A DNA stretch of 64,000 bases, taken from assembly GCA_051961995.1 (NCBI GenBank), contig JBQCCR010000040.1:62001-126000 (forward strand). The letters run 5' to 3'. The translations under genes and the position numbers were made by a program. Position 1 is the stretch's first letter, and each line of letters starts with the position of its first letter. The notes under the pieces are model-generated. The model saw only the letters and a list, made by a program, of their open reading frames with translations. It did not search any database and was not told the DNA's origin. Source of the DNA: 66-474 sp051961995 (GTDB lineage Bacteria; Pseudomonadota; Gammaproteobacteria; Xanthomonadales; Rhodanobacteraceae). Shown piece after piece: positions 51,908 to 60,541 of the stretch.

Positions 51908-52396
51908 ATGCCAGAAAACGTTCTGATCCGCCCCATCGAGCCGCGCGACGACGCTGCAGTCGCGCGCGTGATCCGCACCGTGATGCCGGAATTCGGTGCC
52001 GATGGTCCGGGCTTCGCCATCCACGATGCCGAAGTGAATGCGATGCACGCCGCCTATTCGCAACCGCGCAGCGCCTACTTCGTTGCGGAAAGTGAAGGCA
52101 TCGTGCTCGGCGGCGGCGGTGTCGCGCCGCTGCATGGCGGCGAGCCGGGCGTGTGCGAATTGCGCAAGATGTATTTCCTGCCGGAACTGCGCGGGCGCGG
52201 TGTCGGCCGCGCGATGATGCAGCGCTGCCTGCAAGCCGCGCGCGAACTCGGTTTCCAGCGCTGCTATCTGGAAACGCTCACCGGCATGGACACCGCGCAG
52301 GCGCTGTACGCGAAATTCGGCTTTCAGCCCTTGTGCGCACCGATGGGTGCAACCGGCCATCACGGTTGCAACCGGTTCTTCATCCTGTCCCTGTAG
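51908..52396 (+). CDS. GNAT-family N-acetyltransferase
   Basis: 162 residues, one GNAT domain. The acetyl-CoA site is LRGRGVGRAMMQRCL, preceded by strand CELRKMYFLPE and followed by RCYLETLTGMDTAQALYAKFGF. Acceptor unknown. Close to the following REP-like element; its stop lies inside the element's left arm. Confidence 0.88.
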   Translation: MPENVLIRPIEPRDDAAVARVIRTVMPEFGADGPGFAIHDAEVNAMHAAYSQPRSAYFVAESEGIVLGGGGVAPLHGGEPGVCELRKMYFLPELRGRGVGRAMMQRCLQAARELGFQRCYLETLTGMDTAQALYAKFGFQPLCAPMGATGHHGCNRFFILSL

Positions 52397-52472
52397 GAGT
52401 CTGCTTGCACCGGGCTCGGAGCTGCCATCCATGGCCAAGAGCTCTGTGGTCGCCAGCGAGCTGGCTCCTACA
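52392..52472. repeat. REP-like element with TGTAGGAG ends
   Basis: Ends are TGTAGGAG (52392) and CTCCTACA (52465), inverted. Inside lies GAGCTGCCATCCATGGCCAA and then GAGCTCTGTGGTCGC, the same core as 32230-32275 on the other strand. The arrangement looks like the GTAGGAGC-type REP sequences known from pseudomonads. It lies between the GNAT gene and an SDR gene. Confidence 0.7.
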
Positions 52473-52504
52473 TTAAGATCACCCGTTTGCTTGCGGAGAA
52501 CCTC

Positions 52505-53272
52505 ATGCAACTCGATCAGGTCAAAGCCGTGATTACCGGCGGCGCTTCCGGCCTTGGCAACGCGGTCGCGCAATTCATCGCCGGCAAGGGCGGCAAGGTC
52601 GCGCTGCTGGACGTCAACGAGGAGAAAGGCCGGCAGGCTGCGGACGTGCTGGGCAACGGCACGCGCTTCCTCCGCACCGATGTCACATCGGAAAGCGAAG
52701 TGAGCGCCAATGTGTCCGCCGCGCGCGACACGATGGGCGGCTTGAATGTCGTGATGAATTGCGCCGGGATCCTGGGAGCCGGTCGCGTGCTGGGCAAGGA
52801 AGGCCCGATGCCGCTGTCGCAATTCCAGGCCACCGTCATGGTGAACCTGGTCGGTAGTTTCAATGTCGCCAAGGCCGGCGCCGCGCTGATGCAGCACAAC
52901 GAGGCCCGCGAAGACGGCGAGCGCGGCGTGATCGTCAACACCGCATCGGTTGCCGCTTACGAAGGCCAGATCGGCCAGGCCGCGTATTCGGCTTCCAAGG
53001 GCGGCGTGGTCGGCATGACCCTGCCGATGGCGCGGGAGCTTGCGCGCTTCGGCATCCGCGTGGCGACGATCGCGCCGGGCATCTTCTGGACGCCGATGGT
53101 GGACGGCATGCCCGAAGCCGTGCAGCAGTCGCTTTCCGCATCGATTCCCTTCCCTTCCCGCCTGGGCAAGCCGGCGGAGTTCGCCGAGCTGGTCGGTTTC
53201 ATCCTCGGCAACCGCTACATCAACGGCGAGACGATCCGGCTGGATGGCGCGGTGAGGTTGCAACCGAAATGA
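52505..53272 (+). CDS. SDR-family 3-hydroxyacyl-CoA dehydrogenase (HSD10-like)
   Basis: 255 residues, ATG 52505 with GGAG upstream. Cofactor motif TGGASGLG, DVTSE, NCAGIL (NxAG), NTASVAAYEGQIGQAAYSASK with YxxxK, and LARFGIRVATIAPGIFWTPM. The sequence resembles type II 3-hydroxyacyl-CoA dehydrogenases used in isoleucine and fatty-acid oxidation, which fits the branched-chain cluster nearby. It overlaps the EfpL start by ATGA, an unexpected pairing. Confidence 0.85.
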   Translation: MQLDQVKAVITGGASGLGNAVAQFIAGKGGKVALLDVNEEKGRQAADVLGNGTRFLRTDVTSESEVSANVSAARDTMGGLNVVMNCAGILGAGRVLGKEGPMPLSQFQATVMVNLVGSFNVAKAGAALMQHNEAREDGERGVIVNTASVAAYEGQIGQAAYSASKGGVVGMTLPMARELARFGIRVATIAPGIFWTPMVDGMPEAVQQSLSASIPFPSRLGKPAEFAELVGFILGNRYINGETIRLDGAVRLQPK

Positions 53273-53832
53273 AAGCTTCCGACATCAAGAAGGGCAACGT
53301 CGTCGAACACGACGGCACCGTGTACCAGGTGCGCGACATCGAGCGCAGCGCACCGACCGCGCGCGGCGGAAACGTCACCTTCCGCTTCACGCTGTACTCC
53401 ATTCCGGGCGGACGCAAGCTGGATCTGAGCCTGCGTGCGGACGACGACCTGCGCGAGATGGAATTGATCCGCCGCGCGGCCAATTTTTCCTACATGGATG
53501 GCGATGCATTCGTGTTCCTCGATGCCGAGGACTACACGCCCTACATGCTGGATCCGGAGACCGTGGGCGACAGCGCTGGCTACATCGTCGAAGGCCTGGA
53601 AGGCTATTACGTGCAGTTGATCGACGACGCGCCGGTGGCTCTGCTGATCCCATCCAGCGTGTCGCTGACGGTGGTGGACACGGCGCCGGAGCTGAAGGGC
53701 GCCAGCGCGACCAAACGCACCAAGCCCGCCAAGCTCGATACCGGTATCGAGATCCAGGTGCCCGAGTACATCACCACCGGCGAGAAGGTCTGGGTGAATA
53801 CCGGCACGGGCGAGTTCTCCGGGAGAGCGTGA
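53269..53832 (+). CDS. yeiP: Elongation factor P-like protein (EfpL/YeiP)
   Basis: 187 residues, three EF-P domains. The N-terminal loop reads SAPTARGGNVTFRF as in YeiP (SPTARG), not the PGKG/R-type loop of EF-P; middle domain FSYMDGDAFVFLDAEDYTPYML; C-terminal VDTAPELKGASATKR and QVPEYITTGEKVWVNT. It binds the ribosome and helps at certain proline-rich or other stalling sequences. Overlaps the SDR stop by ATGA. Confidence 0.92.
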   Translation: MKASDIKKGNVVEHDGTVYQVRDIERSAPTARGGNVTFRFTLYSIPGGRKLDLSLRADDDLREMELIRRAANFSYMDGDAFVFLDAEDYTPYMLDPETVGDSAGYIVEGLEGYYVQLIDDAPVALLIPSSVSLTVVDTAPELKGASATKRTKPAKLDTGIEIQVPEYITTGEKVWVNTGTGEFSGRA

Positions 53833-53983
53833 CCATCACCCCTTGCCCATCCTGCGGGGGTCGCGTAGGCTCACGGCGCTGCGATGCCGGGATGCGCCGC
53901 GCATAAACCGCATACATCACTGATCGCAGCGCTCTCGTCGAGGCTGCCCAAGAATTCGCGCAGTACGCCGCGGGGGAATGCAT

Positions 53984-55510
53984 ATGATCTTCTGGCGAAT
54001 CAAGCCGCTCGACCAAATTCTCGCAACCGCCGAAAAGAAGTCGCTGAAGCGGCAACTCGGGCCGATCCAGCTCACACTGCTCGGCATCGGCGCGGTGATC
54101 GGCACCGGTATTTTCGTGCTGACCGCGGAAGCGGCGCAGAAAGCCGGCCCCGCGATGATGCTGTCGTTCGTGATCGCTGCGGTGGTGTGCGGACTGGCCG
54201 CGCTGGCCTACGCGGAACTGGCAGCGATGGTGCCGGTATCCGGTTCTGCCTACACCTATACCTACGGTGTTCTGGGCGAGTTGATCGCCTGGGTCGTCGG
54301 CTGGGCATTGGTGCTGGAGTACGCGATCGGCGCGACCGCCGTGTGCGTGGGCTGGGCCGGTTACGTGAACGGTTTGCTCAATAGCGGTGTCTTCGGTCTG
54401 ATCAAGCCAGGCGCGCTGTCGCTGCCGGTCTGGTTGCAGACAGGGCCATTTCTGGGAGGCGGATTCAACCTGCTCGCCTTCCTGATCGGCGTCGCGGTGA
54501 CCTGGCTGCTGGTGATCGGCACTTCCAAGAGCGCGCGCGTGAATGCGGTGCTGGTGGCGATCAAGATCGTCGCGCTCACCATTTTCATCTTCGTAGCGGT
54601 ACCGGCGGTAAAGGGCGCCAACCTGCATCCCTTCCTGCCGGCCGGCTGGGGCAGCCCGACCGGCGGCGTAGGCGTACTCGGTGCCGCGGCGTCGATCTTC
54701 TTCGCCTATGTCGGCTTCGACGCGGTTTCGACCGCGGCGGAAGAAACCAAGAATCCCCAACGCAACATTCCGATCGGGCTGATCGGCGCGCTGGCGATCT
54801 GCACCATCTTCTACCTGCTGGTCGGGTACGGCGCGGCCGGTTCGGTCGGCGCACAGCCGATGCAGGCGCTTAGCGGGGCGGTCCTGGACCCGGGCACGCC
54901 GGCCATGGCGGCCGCCTGCAAGGGCTCTGAAGCGCTGGTGTGCAGCAATGAACCGCTGGCACACGTCATGCGGATGCTGCAGCATCCCTGGATCGGCATT
55001 CTCATCGAACTGGCTGCGATCGTTGCTCTGCCCTCCGTCATCTTGATGATGATGTTCGGCCAGACCCGCATCTTCTTCACGATGTCCCGCGACGGCCTGC
55101 TGCCGAGCGCGTTCTCCAGCGTCCACCCGCGCTTCTTTACCCCGCACGTGATCACGTACCTGACGGGTTTCGTGGTGTCGTTCTGCGCGGCGCTGTTCCC
55201 GGTCGGCAAACTGGCGGACACATCGAACGCGGGCACCTTGCTCGCCTTCGCGATGGTGTCCATCGGCGTGATGATCCTGCGCAGGCAGCAGCCCAATCGT
55301 CCGCGGCCGTTCCGTACGCCATTCGTATGGATCGTGGGTCCGCTGGCGGTCGCCGGTTGCGTCCTGCTGTTCGTCAACCTCAGCGGGGTCGCCAAAGCGG
55401 TATTCGCGGTTTGGGCAGTGATCGGTCTGGTGCTCTATCGCCTGTACGGCTATCGCCGCAGTCAGCTCTCTCCGGAAGGGATCACCCACGCGCTGGACGA
55501 CGTGGTGTGA
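53984..55510 (+). CDS. APC-family amino acid permease
   Basis: 508 residues from ATG 53984 (GGGGGAA about 6 bases upstream), about 12 membrane helices. Conserved GIGAVIGTGIFVLTA at helix 1 (substrate binding), GSAYTYTYGVLGEL, and the FFAYVGFDAVSTAAEE segment. The subfamily looks cationic-amino-acid-transporter-like (CAT). A 100-residue loop between helices 7 and 8 includes a Cys-containing stretch. Followed within 60 bp by a paralogous permease. Confidence 0.9.
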   Translation: MIFWRIKPLDQILATAEKKSLKRQLGPIQLTLLGIGAVIGTGIFVLTAEAAQKAGPAMMLSFVIAAVVCGLAALAYAELAAMVPVSGSAYTYTYGVLGELIAWVVGWALVLEYAIGATAVCVGWAGYVNGLLNSGVFGLIKPGALSLPVWLQTGPFLGGGFNLLAFLIGVAVTWLLVIGTSKSARVNAVLVAIKIVALTIFIFVAVPAVKGANLHPFLPAGWGSPTGGVGVLGAAASIFFAYVGFDAVSTAAEETKNPQRNIPIGLIGALAICTIFYLLVGYGAAGSVGAQPMQALSGAVLDPGTPAMAAACKGSEALVCSNEPLAHVMRMLQHPWIGILIELAAIVALPSVILMMMFGQTRIFFTMSRDGLLPSAFSSVHPRFFTPHVITYLTGFVVSFCAALFPVGKLADTSNAGTLLAFAMVSIGVMILRRQQPNRPRPFRTPFVWIVGPLAVAGCVLLFVNLSGVAKAVFAVWAVIGLVLYRLYGYRRSQLSPEGITHALDDVV

Positions 55511-55568
55511 CCTCGCGTGATGTCGCGGGCTGGCGAGACGCCGGCCCTGAACTTTCCGGAATCCGCTG

Positions 55569-57056
55569 ATGTTCTCCCAGCTACTTGCGAAGAAAACCGA
55601 TTTCACCCACGACGATACCCATGGCCCGGGGCTCAGACGAACCCTGGGGCCGTGGGGCATCACCGCGCTGGGCATCGGCGCGGTCATCGGCACGGGTATC
55701 TTCGTAGTCACCGGGACCGCCGCGGCCGAGCACGCCGGCCCCGCCGTAATCATCTCGTTCATCCTGGCGGCGATCTGCAGCGGTTTCAGTGCCCTGTGCT
55801 ACGCCGAGTTCGCCACGCTCATTCCGGTCTCCGGCAGTTCCTATTCCTACGCTTACGCCACCCTCGGCGAACTGGTGGCCTGGTTCATCGGCTGGAACAT
55901 GGTGCTGGAGTACGGCATCTCGGCCTCGGCCGTCGCCGCCAGCTGGACCGGTTACTTCACCAGCCTGCTCCGCGACACGGTAGGCATCCACTTGCCGGCC
56001 GCGCTGAGCAATGCGCCACTCGCCTTTACCGATGGACACCTGGTTGTCACCGGCGCGCTGTTCAACCTGCCCGCGGTGGCCATCGTCCTGGCGTTGACGT
56101 GGTTGTGTTACGTGGGTATCCGCGAGTCCTCCGGCCTGAATGCGCTGATGGTATTCCTGAAGGTCGGGCTGATCGTAGTCATCATCGTTGCTTGTGCGCG
56201 CTTCGTGAACACGGCCAACTGGCACCCGTTCATTCCCGCCCCCAAGGGTGACGGCGAGTTCGGCTGGTCCGGAATCTTCCGCGGCGCGGCGATGGTGTTT
56301 TTCGCCTATATCGGTTTCGAGGCGACCTCGACTGCAGCCCAGGAATGCAAGAACCCGCAACGGGACCTGCCCTTCGGCATTCTGGTCTCGTTGTTCTTGT
56401 GCACGGTGCTCTACCTGGGCATGGCGGCGGTGATGACCGGCATGGTGCCGTACACCGCGTTGAACACCCCCGATCCGGTGGTCACCGCGATGAGCGCGCA
56501 TCCCGCATTGAGCGGGCTGCTGGTCTGGGTGGAGGCCGGAGCCTTGATCGGGCTGTCCTCGGTGATCCTGGTAATGATCATCGCCCAGCCGCGCATTTTC
56601 ATGATCATGGCGCGCGACGGCATGCTGCCCGAGGTGTTCGCCCGCGTGCATCCGCGCTACCGCACGCCGCACATCAACACATTGATCACCGGCTTCGCCA
56701 TCGCGCTGCTGGCCGCCGTGTTTCCGCTGGATCTGCTGGCGGACCTGACCTCGATGGGCACCCTGATCGCCTTCGCCGCGGTCTGCGCGGGTGTGCTGAT
56801 CCTGCGCTACACCTCGCCCGAATTGCCGCGCACCTTTCGCGTGCCGTGGGCCCATTTCGTCTGCGTTGCAGGGGTGCTCAGTTGCGCCTTCCTGCTCTCG
56901 ACGATGAACTGGTTCAACTGGAGTTTGATGGGCGCGTGGACGGTGATCGGCTTTGCGATCTACTTCGGCTACAGCTACCGTCACAGTTACCTGCGCCAGG
57001 CCACCGGACAGGTCCCTCCTGCCGCCCCAAGGCCTGCCGTACCTGAACAAGAATAA
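55569..57056 (+). CDS. APC-family amino acid permease
   Basis: 495 residues, about 12 membrane helices, with the same motifs as the preceding gene: GIGAVIGTGIFVVTG, GSSYSYAYATLGEL and FFAYIGFEATSTAAQE. It is a clear paralogue; the tandem pair probably arose by duplication and then diverged in the loops and C-terminus. Substrates not predictable. A hairpin with T tract lies downstream. Confidence 0.9.
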   Translation: MFSQLLAKKTDFTHDDTHGPGLRRTLGPWGITALGIGAVIGTGIFVVTGTAAAEHAGPAVIISFILAAICSGFSALCYAEFATLIPVSGSSYSYAYATLGELVAWFIGWNMVLEYGISASAVAASWTGYFTSLLRDTVGIHLPAALSNAPLAFTDGHLVVTGALFNLPAVAIVLALTWLCYVGIRESSGLNALMVFLKVGLIVVIIVACARFVNTANWHPFIPAPKGDGEFGWSGIFRGAAMVFFAYIGFEATSTAAQECKNPQRDLPFGILVSLFLCTVLYLGMAAVMTGMVPYTALNTPDPVVTAMSAHPALSGLLVWVEAGALIGLSSVILVMIIAQPRIFMIMARDGMLPEVFARVHPRYRTPHINTLITGFAIALLAAVFPLDLLADLTSMGTLIAFAAVCAGVLILRYTSPELPRTFRVPWAHFVCVAGVLSCAFLLSTMNWFNWSLMGAWTVIGFAIYFGYSYRHSYLRQATGQVPPAAPRPAVPEQE

Positions 57057-57145
57057 ACATCCACTGCACGCCGCAAGTAGATGTTTTTACTGTGTGAATA
57101 AGTTCAATCTTGTGGATAGCTGGATTTAATTGGCTACCCCGGTTC

Positions 57146-57178
57146 GCCCGCGCTATGATCTTTCTTCCGCGGGCTTTT
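57146..57178 (+). terminator. Terminator after the second permease
   Basis: A 7-bp perfect stem GCCCGCG/CGCGGGC with a 15-base loop and TTTT. The AT-rich 90 bp before it (57057-57145) have no gene. Confidence 0.55.
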
Positions 57179-57320
57179 CCATTGGCAGTGGACCCCGGAT
57201 TGTCGCCCGGGTGCGGCAGGCGTAGTCAGCTCCTCCGCCTGCCGTATCCCGGGTGATGTTGTTTTTGGGTTCGGGTACCGCGATCGCCTTCCCGAGATTC
57301 GATGATCGGCTCCCTGATCA

Positions 57321-57644
57321 TCACGCCTTCGCGGAATATCCCGCGCACCATCCCTTGGCAGCAACCGACTTGCCCGGATACAGCGAGCAGGGTCCGTAGG
57401 CTTGACCTGCCGCTCCCGAGAAGAAGCGGCAGTTCGCGCATGCCTGGCCCGGCTTGTGCGGCGCCGGCGCCTTGCTGGCATCTTCGGTGTAATGCAACGC
57501 CTTCGCGGTGGGATCGGCCTCGGTGAGATGCGGCAGATCCGCCGCGCGCGCAATGCGCGGCAGCAATCCGACCAGCAATGCACCTCCAGCCATGCTGCCG
57601 AGTAATCCGAGAAAACGGCGGCGACTTGCAACGACGTCGTGCAT
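57321..57644 (-). CDS. High-potential iron-sulfur protein (HiPIP)
   Basis: 107 residues. Tat signal SRRRFLGLLGSMAGGALLVG, cut near ARAADL. The mature protein of about 72 residues has the four HiPIP cysteines: CANC (2), GPCSLYPGKSV and WCAGY, which bind a [4Fe-4S] cluster at high potential. It carries electrons in the periplasm, for example to a terminal oxidase or reductase. GGAG-type ribosome-binding site. Divergent from mtnB. Confidence 0.92.
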   Translation of the reverse strand: MHDVVASRRRFLGLLGSMAGGALLVGLLPRIARAADLPHLTEADPTAKALHYTEDASKAPAPHKPGQACANCRFFSGAAGQAYGPCSLYPGKSVAAKGWCAGYSAKA

Positions 57645-57731
57645 GGTTGTCTCCAGCGTTCAATGAAAACTCGTCTATCGTACGCTTTTCCTTTCGGATT
57701 GCGCACGAACCTCCGTGCTAAATTCATCTGC

Positions 57732-58409
57732 ATGAATACTCCTTCCCACGCATCATCCCCGCCGCCTGCCGCGGACGCGGACTCCCTGCGCTTGGCCGAA
57801 TGCGCGCGCGCGATCGCGCAAACCGGCACGCAACTGGCGGCGCTCGGCTGGACACCCGCGACCAGCAGCAATTTCTCGATGCGCCTGGGTGCAAGCCACG
57901 TCGCGATCACCATGTCCGGCCGCGACAAGGGCGCGCTGACGCCGGCGGATGTGATGGTGATTGACATGGATGGCCTCTCGATTCTCAGCGGTGCCAGACC
58001 TTCCGCCGAAACTGCGCTGCACACCCAGATCTATCGCCGCTTCACCGATGCCAATGCGGTTTTGCACACGCATTCGCGCACGCAAACCGTCGCCTCGCGC
58101 CTGTTTGCCCAGGCCGGCACTATCGAACTGGCCGGCTACGAACTGCTGAAGGCGTTCTCCGGCTACGCGACGCACGAAGCCGCGATGCAGGTTCCGGTGT
58201 TTCCCAATACGCAGGACATGGCTGAACTGGTTGCGCGAGTGGATGCATGGCTGGACGCCGGCAAGCCTTTGCACGCCTACCTGATAGATGGCCACGGCAT
58301 TTACACTTGGGGCCGCGACATGGCCGAAACACGTCGCCATCTGGAGGCCCTGGAATTCATGCTCGCCTGCGAACTTGATTTACGGAAACTGGGGTCCCTT
58401 CACCCCTGA
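57732..58409 (+). CDS. mtnB: Methylthioribulose-1-phosphate dehydratase
   Basis: 225 residues, class II aldolase/adducin fold. SSNFSMRLG and TMSGRDKGALTPADVMVIDMDG near the start; zinc histidines in LHTHSRTQT; and YLIDGHGIYTWG towards the end. ATG 57732; upstream frame to 57639 is not conserved. It dehydrates 5-methylthioribulose-1-phosphate in methionine salvage. mtnD follows after a 237-bp gap with repeats. Confidence 0.9.
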   Translation: MNTPSHASSPPPAADADSLRLAECARAIAQTGTQLAALGWTPATSSNFSMRLGASHVAITMSGRDKGALTPADVMVIDMDGLSILSGARPSAETALHTQIYRRFTDANAVLHTHSRTQTVASRLFAQAGTIELAGYELLKAFSGYATHEAAMQVPVFPNTQDMAELVARVDAWLDAGKPLHAYLIDGHGIYTWGRDMAETRRHLEALEFMLACELDLRKLGSLHP

Positions 58410-58646
58410 GCAATCGGTCGCGCCGTCGGCCCTTCGCCCTAAGGGCAAGGAAGAACGAGGAAGATGCATGTCAATACATAGACGATCGATGACGCCGCCA
58501 TGCCGGCAAAGGGCTGCTTCGCAGCGGCCGCCATACATCGGTACGCACCTTGACCATGGATGGCCATGGCACGGCAACGCGCACCTTCGTCTGGCAACCG
58601 CCGCGGAAGCGACGCGGCTCGTTTGCTTAAGGGTGAAGAGAACCCC
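58410..58646. other. Intergenic region with REP-like sequence between mtnB and mtnD
   Basis: 237 bp, no gene. It holds a CCTAAGGG-type small palindrome, a GGCTGCTTCGCAGCGGCC hairpin and ACCATGGATGGCCATGG near 58553, similar to the repeat at 35850. No structured riboswitch recognised. Confidence 0.4.
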
Positions 58647-59192
58647 ATGAGCCGCCTGCGCATTTTCGATGAAGAGCGCGGTGAAGCACCGCTGCACACG
58701 TTCGACGACCACGCGCAAATCGCGCGCGAACTGGGCAAGCTAGGCGTGCGCTTTGAACGCTGGCGGGCCGCGCGGCCGATCGCGCCTGGGACCGCGCCCG
58801 AAGCGGTGATCGAAGCCTATCGCGGGGACATCGAACGTCTGCAACGCGAACACGGCTACAAGGCGGTGGACGTGATTTCGCTGGCCGCCGACCATCCGCA
58901 AAAAGATGCGCTGCGACAGAAATTCCTCAGCGAGCACACCCACTCCGAAGACGAGGTGCGCTTCTTCGTCGCCGGCGAAGGGCTGTTCACGCTGCACATT
59001 GGCGAGCGAATTTACGAAGTGCTGTGCTGCCAGGGCGACCTGATCGGCGTGCCCGACAACACCCGCCACTGGTTCGACATGGGGCCGAATCCCGGTTTCG
59101 TCGCGATCCGCCTGTTCAGCAATCCGGAAGGCTGGGTCGCGCAGTTCACCGGTGACGAGATCGCGCAGCGGTTTCCGCGCCTGGAGAATTGA
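58647..59192 (+). CDS. mtnD: Acireductone dioxygenase
   Basis: 181 residues, cupin fold. Metal ligands in EHTHSEDEVRFF (two His, one Glu) and the last His in DNTRHWFDMG. ATG 58647; the longer frame upstream runs into repeat sequence. Fe2+ form: makes 2-oxo-4-methylthiobutyrate and formate; Ni2+ form: an off-pathway reaction. Second of the salvage genes here. Confidence 0.92.
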   Translation: MSRLRIFDEERGEAPLHTFDDHAQIARELGKLGVRFERWRAARPIAPGTAPEAVIEAYRGDIERLQREHGYKAVDVISLAADHPQKDALRQKFLSEHTHSEDEVRFFVAGEGLFTLHIGERIYEVLCCQGDLIGVPDNTRHWFDMGPNPGFVAIRLFSNPEGWVAQFTGDEIAQRFPRLEN

Positions 59193-59326
59193 AAGTCGGA
59201 AAAGGCGTCTGGCCGCAAAGCGCGCAAAGAACGCGAATGAAAAACAAGGGCATTGATTGGATTTGCGTTGATTCGCGGACAGATCTTCTGCCAACTATCC
59301 AGACCGGACTGCCTCGGGAAACAAAT
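59193..59326. other. Intergenic gap with a possible repeat
   Basis: 134 bp without a gene. The stretch CCGCAAAGCGCGCAAAGAAC and the following ATTGATTGGATTTGCGTTGA resemble a short repeat often seen between genes in this lineage; I cannot check copy number. Confidence 0.3.
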
Positions 59327-59851
59327 ATGTCCTACATCGAGCAATCGCTCGCGCCGGGCGAGAAGATCGTGGCGCTGTTCCGCCTGCACTGGCTGGTCTG
59401 GTTGCGGATGTGGTTCGTGCTGGGGGTCGGCGCAATCGTCGCCCTCGGCATCCTCGGGCTCGGGGGGACGCAATTCGGAGGCGCTTCGCTGGGCGGCGTG
59501 TGGTGGCTGGCGCTCGCTGTTGCGGTGGTCGCCGCCGCCATTGCCCTGTACGAATGGCTCGCCCTGCGCACAATCGAGCAGGGCGTCACCAACCATCGCG
59601 TGATCCGCAAGACCGGCATCATCAGCCGGCAGTCCACCGAACTGCGGCTGGCCTCGATCGAGACAGTGGATCTGAAGCAATCGTTCTGGGGCCGCGTTTT
59701 CCGCTACGGCAACATCGAGATCACCGGCCGCGGCGAAACCGCGATGTTCCTGGAGCGCTTGAGCGACCCGATCGGAGTGAAGCGTGCGATCGAGACCGCC
59801 TACTCGGGTTACACCGAGGGAATGCGTTCCGGCGCGGGTGCGACGGCGTGA
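59327..59851 (+). CDS. Two-TM protein with bacterial PH domain
   Basis: 174 residues from ATG 59327 with GGGAA upstream. Residues 1-20 LAPGEKIVALFRLHWLVW, then two transmembrane segments (WFVLGVGAIVALGILGLGG and WWLALAVAVVAAAIALYEW), then the bPH_2 domain: NHRVIRKTGIISRQSTELRLASIETVDLKQSFWGRVFRYGNIEITGRG. Its stop overlaps the GTG start of mtnC, so they are coupled. The role in methionine salvage, if any, is unknown. Confidence 0.85.
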   Translation: MSYIEQSLAPGEKIVALFRLHWLVWLRMWFVLGVGAIVALGILGLGGTQFGGASLGGVWWLALAVAVVAAAIALYEWLALRTIEQGVTNHRVIRKTGIISRQSTELRLASIETVDLKQSFWGRVFRYGNIEITGRGETAMFLERLSDPIGVKRAIETAYSGYTEGMRSGAGATA

Positions 59852-60540
59852 GCTCGGATTCCGGCCTGCGCGCCATCCTCACCGATATCGAAGGCACCAC
59901 CAGTTCGATCGCCTTCGTCAAGGACGTGCTGTTTCCTTATTCGCGCGAGCGGCTGCCCGCGTTCATTGCCGCGCATGCCGATGATCCGAAAGTGCAGCAC
60001 TGGTTGCGGGAGACCGCGCGCGAAGCGCGGGTCGCTGAATCCGACCGCGAAGCCATCATCGCCACCCTGCTGCACTGGATTGCCGAAGACCGCAAGGCCA
60101 CGCCATTGAAGGCGCTGCAGGGCATGATCTGGCGCGAAGGCTATGAAACCGGTGCCTACCGCGCACACATGTACCCGGAAGTCGGAGCCAAGCTTCGCGA
60201 ATGGAAGGCGCGCGGCTTGCGCCTGTACGTGTACTCGTCCGGGTCCGTGGCCGCGCAGAAACTGTTCTTCGCGCACTCCGAAGCCGGCGACCTCACCCCT
60301 CTGTTCGATGGCTACTTCGACACCGAGATCGGCGGCAAGCGCGACGCGGGTTCCTATTCGCGGATCATTTCCGCGATCGGCGACCGGCCGGATCGGGTTC
60401 TGTTCCTTTCCGATATCACGGCCGAACTGGACGCCGCGCGTGACGCCGGTTTGCGCACCACGCAGCTGTGCCGTCCGCCGGAAGCTTGCACGGGAAATGC
60501 GCACCCGTGCGTGGCGGATTTCAACGGGATCGAGGCGTGA
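59848..60540 (+). CDS. mtnC: Acireductone synthase (enolase-phosphatase)
   Basis: 230 residues of the HAD superfamily, GTG start 59848 overlapping the previous stop (GTGA). ILTDIEGTTSS holds the nucleophile aspartate, YVYSSGSVAAQKLF is HAD motif II, and GDRPDRVLFLSDITAELDAARDAG motif IV. It enolises and dephosphorylates the diketo intermediate to the substrate of MtnD. A longer frame exists upstream but lies in the PH gene. Confidence 0.92.
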   Translation: MSSDSGLRAILTDIEGTTSSIAFVKDVLFPYSRERLPAFIAAHADDPKVQHWLRETAREARVAESDREAIIATLLHWIAEDRKATPLKALQGMIWREGYETGAYRAHMYPEVGAKLREWKARGLRLYVYSSGSVAAQKLFFAHSEAGDLTPLFDGYFDTEIGGKRDAGSYSRIISAIGDRPDRVLFLSDITAELDAARDAGLRTTQLCRPPEACTGNAHPCVADFNGIEA

Positions 60541-60541
60541 C

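Noticed and set aside
53771..55762. Very long open frame opposite the first permease
   Set aside because: Shadow of the permease gene; composition dominated by Arg, His and Gln, no domain.
55581..57050. Long open frame opposite the second permease
   Set aside because: Same reason as above; the plus-strand permease is certain.
57093..57119. Two sequences near the DnaA-box consensus (TGTGAATAA, TGTGGATAG)
   Set aside because: Only two imperfect sites, no dnaA/dnaN/gyrB genes; not an origin.
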